Origin: an uncultured Collinsella sp.
Lineage (GTDB): Bacteria > Actinomycetota > Coriobacteriia > Coriobacteriales > Coriobacteriaceae
DNA: 64,000 nt
Assembly: GCA_937950415.1 (NCBI GenBank)
Contig: CALFDL010000227.1
Span: forward strand, 1-64,000
Direction of reading: 5' to 3'
Below, in pieces: positions 59,497-64,000 of this stretch. Under the pieces are notes generated by a model, which saw only the letters and a list, made by a program, of their open reading frames with translations, ran no database searches and was not told where the DNA came from. How positions within the stretch are numbered: position 1 is the first letter of the stretch; each line of letters begins with the position of its first letter. The position numbers were made by a program, and so were the translations under genes.

Positions 59497-61641
59497 CTAG
59501 CCTTTGTGTTTCTTCCCCTTGAACTCGGGGAATTGCATATCAAGCGACCAGGTCTCGCGATTCAATGTGAGATACGCGTCATAGGTTCCATCCCCGCTTT
59601 TCTTCTTGATTCCCTTGATGAGCGATGTCTTTCCTTTTTCGGCGATTTCCCTGCCATTCTTGTCGGTGAGCTTCTTCGGCTTATCCTTTGGTCCGACAAA
59701 ACGGTAGATGGAAAAATCGCAGGTTCCGTCCTGGGCGAAGACGGCTTTTCCATCTTTCTCGCCTTTCTTCTTGAAATGCACTCCGGCGCAGCGGAACTGA
59801 TTTTTCGTCGCATAGAGGTCCTTGCCGCATTTCGGGCACTTGCCGATGACGATCGCGTTTCCGTCGCCTAGTTTCATACCGTCCAATGCACCGATGTTAT
59901 CCTGCATTGCCTTCATATCGTGCACGACCATATCAGTGACGGTATTGATGACATCGGACGGTTTGCGTGAAAACCGTCCCACCTCGTTCATGGATTCGAA
60001 CAGCTTCTCGGTGACTTCCGATGAGGCGATCTGGCAATTTGACAGCAAGGCGTAAGACACCTCGCCGCACTTCGTCATGGTGAGTGCGCCCTTGTTTTCC
60101 TTCATGAGGGCGCGTTCCTCATTGGCGGTGATTTCCGCAAGCGTGCTCGTCCTGGTGGCGCCTGTACCGACGTTATATTTCTCGAGCTTCTTCGTAAGCC
60201 ATTTCATTGTCGGTTTTTGCGGGCGTTTGTTGGCTCCTTCGTGCACATACGGGGAGGCGACCTTACCGAACTCGCAGGCGTTCTCCGCCTCCTCCCCTTC
60301 CGATTTCTCGGTAGAAGAGGAGTCCGAATCGAAAATCGCCTTGAACCCCGGTTTGATTGGGATCTGGGTCTGCCCGACATATTCGGGAAAGTCCCTTACA
60401 TGGCCTTTGATCAGCTCATATTCATAATCTTCAGCGAGCATCGCTAGATAGTTCTTGGCAAGTACGGAATAGATCGCGGAACCGATTTTTCCGTAACCAT
60501 TTTCAAGCTCGGCAAGGGATTCGGGAACATTGATTCCCGGTCTGTTCGCGCCGTGCGCCCCGCCTTCCTTGACATGTGTCTTCCTTGCGGCGCGATGGGA
60601 GAGCAGAGACGTATCCACACCGACCACGCTGGCAATCTTATCGACAAGCGGAAGCAATTCGCCGAATTGTTCCGGCGTGACCTCCTTATCCTCGGTACGC
60701 GGGTAGCTTACGATCTGGTTTTCGTACATCTCCTGATATGTCTTCAGGACATTTGCCGGCTTGAACCCCTGCTTCGCGAGGATAGCGGACAGGCCGGCGA
60801 GGTCGAGGAGTTTTCCGGGAGCAGTGTGTTTCTTCCCCCTGGAATCCTCTACGACAGCGCTGTCGTGCAACTGCGAAAGGTCTACCTGATCGGGGCTATC
60901 GAACCGGATATCTTCGGGGTCGTCGGTCTTTCTGGCAAAGATGTTGCCGTTCTCATCTTTGAAACGCGCCTCGTAAAACGGCTTGCGGACATATTCGTTA
61001 TAGGCTTTCAACTGGTCGCCGGTCAGTTTGACCATGACCGATTTCAACCGGCCCTGGCGTACGACCGTTCGGAACCCCTTTTTTCGCGCTACGAGTGTTG
61101 CCGCACGGGTGAACTGCATGCTCGCGAGATCCCAGCGCTCGCGGACGACTGCCTTCACATAGTCGCCGTCCTTGTCCATAGATGGAAGGGTCTTGCGTTC
61201 CCTGAAAGCCTTCTGCACGCTTGCCGGCGCCTCGTCGGCAAAGTACATACGCTTGGTCGGACCTCTCCAACCGCATTTCTCCAAAGCCTCCCAGGCGAGC
61301 AGTTCGCCCTCGCCGGACGGGTCGACATCCGTTGCGATCACGACGCAATCGGCCTCTTTCAGCTCATCTTTAAGACCGGAAATGATGTCCTTGCATCCGC
61401 TTAGGATCCCCTTCTTCCATGCAAAATCGTTGAGATTCCACGGCAGATTTTCAAGATCCCAACTCTTATAGAACTCGACCTTTTCAGTAGGAACCTGTTT
61501 ATCGGGAGGCAACAGCCCCATAACGTGTCCGCGCAGATTGGTAATTTTATATTCAGTTCCGGCATAATTACCGGTTTTTCCACCCAATGCTTTTGCAAAA
61601 TTTCGTGCAGCGCTAGGCTTCTCGGCAAGAATCAATTCCAT
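59497..61641 (-). CDS. topB: DNA topoisomerase III
   Basis: A 714-residue type IA topoisomerase. The Toprim domain starts at once (LILAEKPSAARNFA) with ATDVDPSGEGELLAWE near 105. The active-site tyrosine is in QIVSYPRTEDKEV, about residue 313. The C-terminal part has a zinc finger (CPKCGKDLYATKNQFRCAG). Topoisomerase III genes are standard cargo of Gram-positive ICEs and conjugative plasmids, probably resolving DNA during transfer or replication. Start behind AGAAAGGAAAG. Confidence 0.95.
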   Translation of the reverse strand: MELILAEKPSAARNFAKALGGKTGNYAGTEYKITNLRGHVMGLLPPDKQVPTEKVEFYKSWDLENLPWNLNDFAWKKGILSGCKDIISGLKDELKEADCVVIATDVDPSGEGELLAWEALEKCGWRGPTKRMYFADEAPASVQKAFRERKTLPSMDKDGDYVKAVVRERWDLASMQFTRAATLVARKKGFRTVVRQGRLKSVMVKLTGDQLKAYNEYVRKPFYEARFKDENGNIFARKTDDPEDIRFDSPDQVDLSQLHDSAVVEDSRGKKHTAPGKLLDLAGLSAILAKQGFKPANVLKTYQEMYENQIVSYPRTEDKEVTPEQFGELLPLVDKIASVVGVDTSLLSHRAARKTHVKEGGAHGANRPGINVPESLAELENGYGKIGSAIYSVLAKNYLAMLAEDYEYELIKGHVRDFPEYVGQTQIPIKPGFKAIFDSDSSSTEKSEGEEAENACEFGKVASPYVHEGANKRPQKPTMKWLTKKLEKYNVGTGATRTSTLAEITANEERALMKENKGALTMTKCGEVSYALLSNCQIASSEVTEKLFESMNEVGRFSRKPSDVINTVTDMVVHDMKAMQDNIGALDGMKLGDGNAIVIGKCPKCGKDLYATKNQFRCAGVHFKKKGEKDGKAVFAQDGTCDFSIYRFVGPKDKPKKLTDKNGREIAEKGKTSLIKGIKKKSGDGTYDAYLTLNRETWSLDMQFPEFKGKKHKG

Positions 61642-61708
61642 TATTGCTTTCCTTTCTAAAAGACTCTCACAACGATAACGTTTTAATGCTCAGTTTTGTC
61701 AAAGGAAT

Positions 61709-61855
61709 CTATTTGCCGATCTGTTCGTTCGTTAGAAAGAGCTTTTGACGCCTGACGTAATTTTCGATAAACGAAGTCAGTAACGGAGATTTTAGAGAAG
61801 CAGCCTCTTTTAAAGCAGTTTCTTTAACAAGAGTAAGCGATGCAAATAAAGGCAT
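61709..61855 (-). CDS. Short gene behind the AbiEi-like gene
   Basis: A 48-residue protein (MPLFASLTLVKETALKEA..., ending LTNEQIGK) with a clear GGAG site 5 bases before ATG. It follows the AbiEi-like gene after a perfect 30-bp palindromic terminator, so expression depends on read-through. It occupies the place where the toxin gene of an AbiE pair would be, but is far too short for AbiEii. It may be the remnant or a replacement toxin. Confidence 0.5.
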   Translation of the reverse strand: MPLFASLTLVKETALKEAASLKSPLLTSFIENYVRRQKLFLTNEQIGK

Positions 61856-61865
61856 AGGGACTCCA

Positions 61866-61903
61866 AAAAAATAGGAAGATATACTTTAAAGTATATCTTC
61901 CTC
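61866..61903 (-). terminator. Palindromic terminator at the end of the AbiEi-like gene
   Basis: A perfect 30-bp palindrome (AGGAAGATATACTTT / AAAGTATATCTTCCT) that includes the stop codon and is followed on the minus strand by T7. Confidence 0.75.
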
Positions 61904-62503
61904 CAAATTATCTAGGAAATCCCATGTGTCATCATCTTCGCAAGGATAATATTGGATATTTCCGTCGCGACAGCCATGGTCTTTGTCGTATTGCTCTCTT
62001 AAAAGGTCAAGGGAACGTTTTGTTTTTTGTAAGTCCCGATATGTTTGAAGTTTGTCTGCAAGCGGAACCCTTCCCATCGACGACCTATCGATGGTTCTTG
62101 GTTTCTCATCTGTTTTGCTGTAATGAACGAAATCGATGCTTCCGTAACCCGTGTTATACCATTTTGACTTTCCTGTGGTCATATAGGTTACGACCGTGGG
62201 GATCTGTGAAATGAGGCTCCATGCTGAAGCAGAGGACTCAAGGCTTTCATAGAAGGAGTCATTTGGTCGGATTTTCTTACCAATCAAATCTAAAGTACCG
62301 AGTCCTCCGTATTGAGAAAAGCGAAAAACGTATACATTATGGTATGCACGATTCAAAATGTTTTCTTTAATAAGTGACTTCAATGTTCCATTCAGTTTGC
62401 TGCCGGTTTCGTTGAAAAGCTCAGACAGCTCTTTTTTAGTGTAAACATGAGTAAATCGCCCATCATTGCGGGCAAGTTTTTTCATAGCGTCGATAGTACG
62501 CAT
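61886..62503 (-). CDS. AbiEi-like antitoxin/regulator
   Basis: A 205-residue protein. Residues 1-60 form a winged-helix domain of the AbiEi type (FTHVYTKKELSELF, KLNGTLKSLIKENILNRA, NVYVF). In AbiE systems, AbiEi represses the operon and opposes the nucleotidyltransferase toxin AbiEii. The expected toxin is absent; only a 48-codon gene follows. A 26-bp inverted repeat overlaps the promoter, fitting self-repression. The start is chosen behind GCAGGTG at MRTIDAMKK. Confidence 0.65.
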   Translation of the reverse strand: MRTIDAMKKLARNDGRFTHVYTKKELSELFNETGSKLNGTLKSLIKENILNRAYHNVYVFRFSQYGGLGTLDLIGKKIRPNDSFYESLESSASAWSLISQIPTVVTYMTTGKSKWYNTGYGSIDFVHYSKTDEKPRTIDRSSMGRVPLADKLQTYRDLQKTKRSLDLLREQYDKDHGCRDGNIQYYPCEDDDTWDFLDNLEEDIL

Positions 62504-62518
62504 CTTATCACCTGCTTT

Positions 62519-62544
62519 CAAAGTATGTTATATCATATACTTTG
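62519..62544 (-). promoter_or_regulatory. Inverted-repeat operator of the AbiEi-like gene
   Basis: CAAAGTAT and ATACTTTG face each other across 10 bases and cover a TATAAC -10-like box. Confidence 0.65.
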
Positions 62545-62612
62545 ATTAAGTAAAACTCGTCTAACCGTAAAAGAGAAGCAGGAAGCCGACTGAAATCAGT
62601 TTCCTGCTTCTC

Positions 62613-63266
62613 TTAATTGTAGATTGATGTTTCAATTAAAAATTTCTGTAATTCAGAATCATCCGCTGTCTCATAGAAGCGCTTGAGCTTTTCACCGAAG
62701 TCATGTTTACACTCTGGTGGAATCGCCAAGATTCCGCGCCCGTCAGCGATCAACATCTTGTTTGCTACGAGCTGTGCCGTTCGCTTATTTCCATCACTAA
62801 AAAGTTGGGAGCGACAAAGATAACCGAACATCTTAAGCGCCCGTTCTCTCCCAGGTTCCATATTCGCAATTTTTTCAATAGTGGCTTTTGCAGTATCGAA
62901 GTCCGGCATCTCCGGTTGCCAGGCGGTCCCACTGATACCTACTGGTATGTTACGAATACATCCAGCGTTATGAACAAGCGATGCACCCAAAATGGAATTT
63001 ATTTTGGCAACAAACTCAAAATCTACAAGTGAGTTTAAATGCTCAAAGAGATAATTCCAAGCAAGTTTAAGATTGTAGACGGTAATTGTTCCGGTGACAG
63101 TCAATCCTTCAACGGTTTGGTTGTACTCAACGATTACTTTTGCTTGCGGGTATGTGATATTGACACCTTCAATGATTGCCTCTTTCCAGATGCTATCCAC
63201 AACATTTCTTTTTGCATAGAAGACATTGAATTCAACAGCTTTTTCAGCCTCAGCGATTGTAGACAT
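62613..63266 (-). CDS. Fic-domain protein with Gln in place of the catalytic His
   Basis: A 217-residue protein starting behind GGAGG. The Fic core is LKMFGYLCRSQLFSDGNKRTAQLVAN: the canonical H-x-F-x-[DA]-GN-x-R loop has Gln where the catalytic His normally sits. The flap-like segment ISGTAWQPEMPD and the final helix (KLKRFYETADD) fit the family. Fic proteins transfer AMP or related groups to proteins; loss of the His suggests a different or no transfer activity. It is the downstream member of a tandem pair. Confidence 0.8.
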   Translation of the reverse strand: MSTIAEAEKAVEFNVFYAKRNVVDSIWKEAIIEGVNITYPQAKVIVEYNQTVEGLTVTGTITVYNLKLAWNYLFEHLNSLVDFEFVAKINSILGASLVHNAGCIRNIPVGISGTAWQPEMPDFDTAKATIEKIANMEPGRERALKMFGYLCRSQLFSDGNKRTAQLVANKMLIADGRGILAIPPECKHDFGEKLKRFYETADDSELQKFLIETSIYN

Positions 63267-63310
63267 AGTATTTTTACCTCCGTAATATTATTATACCATG
63301 TCCATAACAT

Positions 63311-64000
63311 TCATTCAATATGCTCGGTGTGCGCTGTACGGTCAGCGTTTTGTGTCTTGCTAATGCCCACAGTATTGCTTCTTGTTTTCAACGCGTTGCT
63401 TCCAAGTGTGGCAGCTTTACACTTGACTTTTAAGTTCTGTGAAGATGGTACGGTACGATCGAGTCCATAGATAGCTTCTTTAGTTAAAAAAGAAAAGAAT
63501 TTATCCGGTTTGTTTGTTTCATAAAAGTCGAGTAGCAGAGTCTCAAAATTGTTAATTTGCTCTTTCGGAATCGCCAAGATGCCACAGCCGTCAGCAATCA
63601 GCATTTTATTTGCTATGAGTTGCGCTGTTCGCTTATTTCCATCACTAAAAAGTTGGGAGCGACAAAGATAACCGAACATCTTAAGCGCGCGTTCTCTCCC
63701 AGGTTCCATATTCGCAATTTTCTCGATAGCGGCTTTTGCAGTGTCGAAGTCTGGTATTTCCGGTTGCCAGCTTGTTCCGCCAATATACACATCAAAATAT
63801 CGCAGTTGTCCAGAATCGGGAACAAGATTGTTGCTAACGAGTTGATGTACCTGCCGTACATATGACAAATCGATAGGCGCATCAATAAAATCAAATATGA
63901 ATTGCCATCCATGTTTTAGATTGTTAATTACAGTTGTTTGGTCTTGCGTTAGGTTAGCAATTTTAGCACCTTCGAAAACCGCTTTTGTAGCAGGGAACGT
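63311..64000 (-). CDS. Fic-domain protein, tandem paralogue (5' end outside window)
   Basis: At least 229 residues; the frame stays open to the window edge. The core LKMFGYLCRSQLFSDGNKRTAQLIAN is almost identical in DNA to that of the downstream copy over about 90 bases, while both flanks have diverged. It has the same Gln-for-His change. A basic tail follows (NLKVKCKAATLGSNALKTRS), absent from the other copy. Confidence 0.8.
   Translation of the reverse strand, partial: TFPATKAVFEGAKIANLTQDQTTVINNLKHGWQFIFDFIDAPIDLSYVRQVHQLVSNNLVPDSGQLRYFDVYIGGTSWQPEIPDFDTAKAAIEKIANMEPGRERALKMFGYLCRSQLFSDGNKRTAQLIANKMLIADGCGILAIPKEQINNFETLLLDFYETNKPDKFFSFLTKEAIYGLDRTVPSSQNLKVKCKAATLGSNALKTRSNTVGISKTQNADRTAHTEHIE

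Overview
The window looks like part of a large conjugative element (ICE or plasmid) of a Gram-positive actinobacterium, most likely a gut Coriobacteriia (Collinsella/Olsenella/Eggerthella-like). This placement is inferred from purine-rich AGGAGG ribosome sites, mid-range GC, a class B sortase paired with a giant Cna_B/VaFE adhesin, a Tad pilus cluster, and topoisomerase III beside ArdA- and ArdC-type antirestriction genes. No tRNA, rRNA, integrase or complete relaxase is present, so both element ends lie outside the window. A decayed MOB_V relaxase fragment (16.1-16.5 kb) shows earlier mobile-element traffic.

Layout. 0-8 kb: small genes and an operon of unknown proteins with a CoiA-like nuclease. 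8.2-9.1 kb: a Flp-type pilin fused to a large extracellular part. 9.3-14.3 kb: a type II-C CRISPR-Cas locus (cas9 forward, cas1-cas2 reverse, tracrRNA, a four-spacer array). 14.6-15.6 kb: a second pilin fused to BspA-type leucine-rich repeats, interrupted by a C9 tract. 16-23 kb: an AT-rich HipA-like kinase pair, a glycosyltransferase, zinc-ribbon proteins and a tiny hydrophobic peptide. 23.6-32.4 kb: surface proteins, orphan Fic/Doc-type antitoxins, sortase B and a 2,072-residue adhesin. 33.6-44.9 kb: paired paralogues (DUF5684-like, DUF5688-like), an ArdC-type operon and a second HipA-like kinase. 45.2-56.4 kb: a Tat-exported lectin-like protein and a Tad pilus cluster. 56.6-64 kb: an ArdA-like protein, a stand-alone relative of the VirD4 all-alpha domain, topB, an AbiEi-like regulator and two tandem Fic proteins.

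The main discovery is a set of otherwise dissimilar proteins sharing one C-terminal box, L-x-x-K-x(4)-[RKT]-x-[AGV]-[SAC]-x-x-[LIM]. Nine clear cases and two weak ones were found. In eight of the nine clear cases the box lies 14-19 residues from the C-terminus. Four of the tagged genes sit directly behind an almost invariant promoter (TGGTAGAATCTTACAAA), and most other tagged genes lie downstream in the same runs. Repeated hairpin elements punctuate the same operons. Tagged proteins include ArdA-like and ArdC-like antirestriction proteins and a HipA-like kinase, and a protein resembling the cargo-binding domain of the coupling protein is nearby. I infer a co-regulated set of anti-defence proteins, possibly co-translocated with the DNA during conjugation. 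The tag function is unproven.

Other layers: palindromes with core TTCGCAAGCGCTTGCGAA at six places over 45 kb (like KorB or LacI-family operators); a second promoter family with core TAGTAYTAT; three forward promoters that run head-on into the stop codons of reverse genes; two candidate small RNAs; and several short genes under 50 codons.
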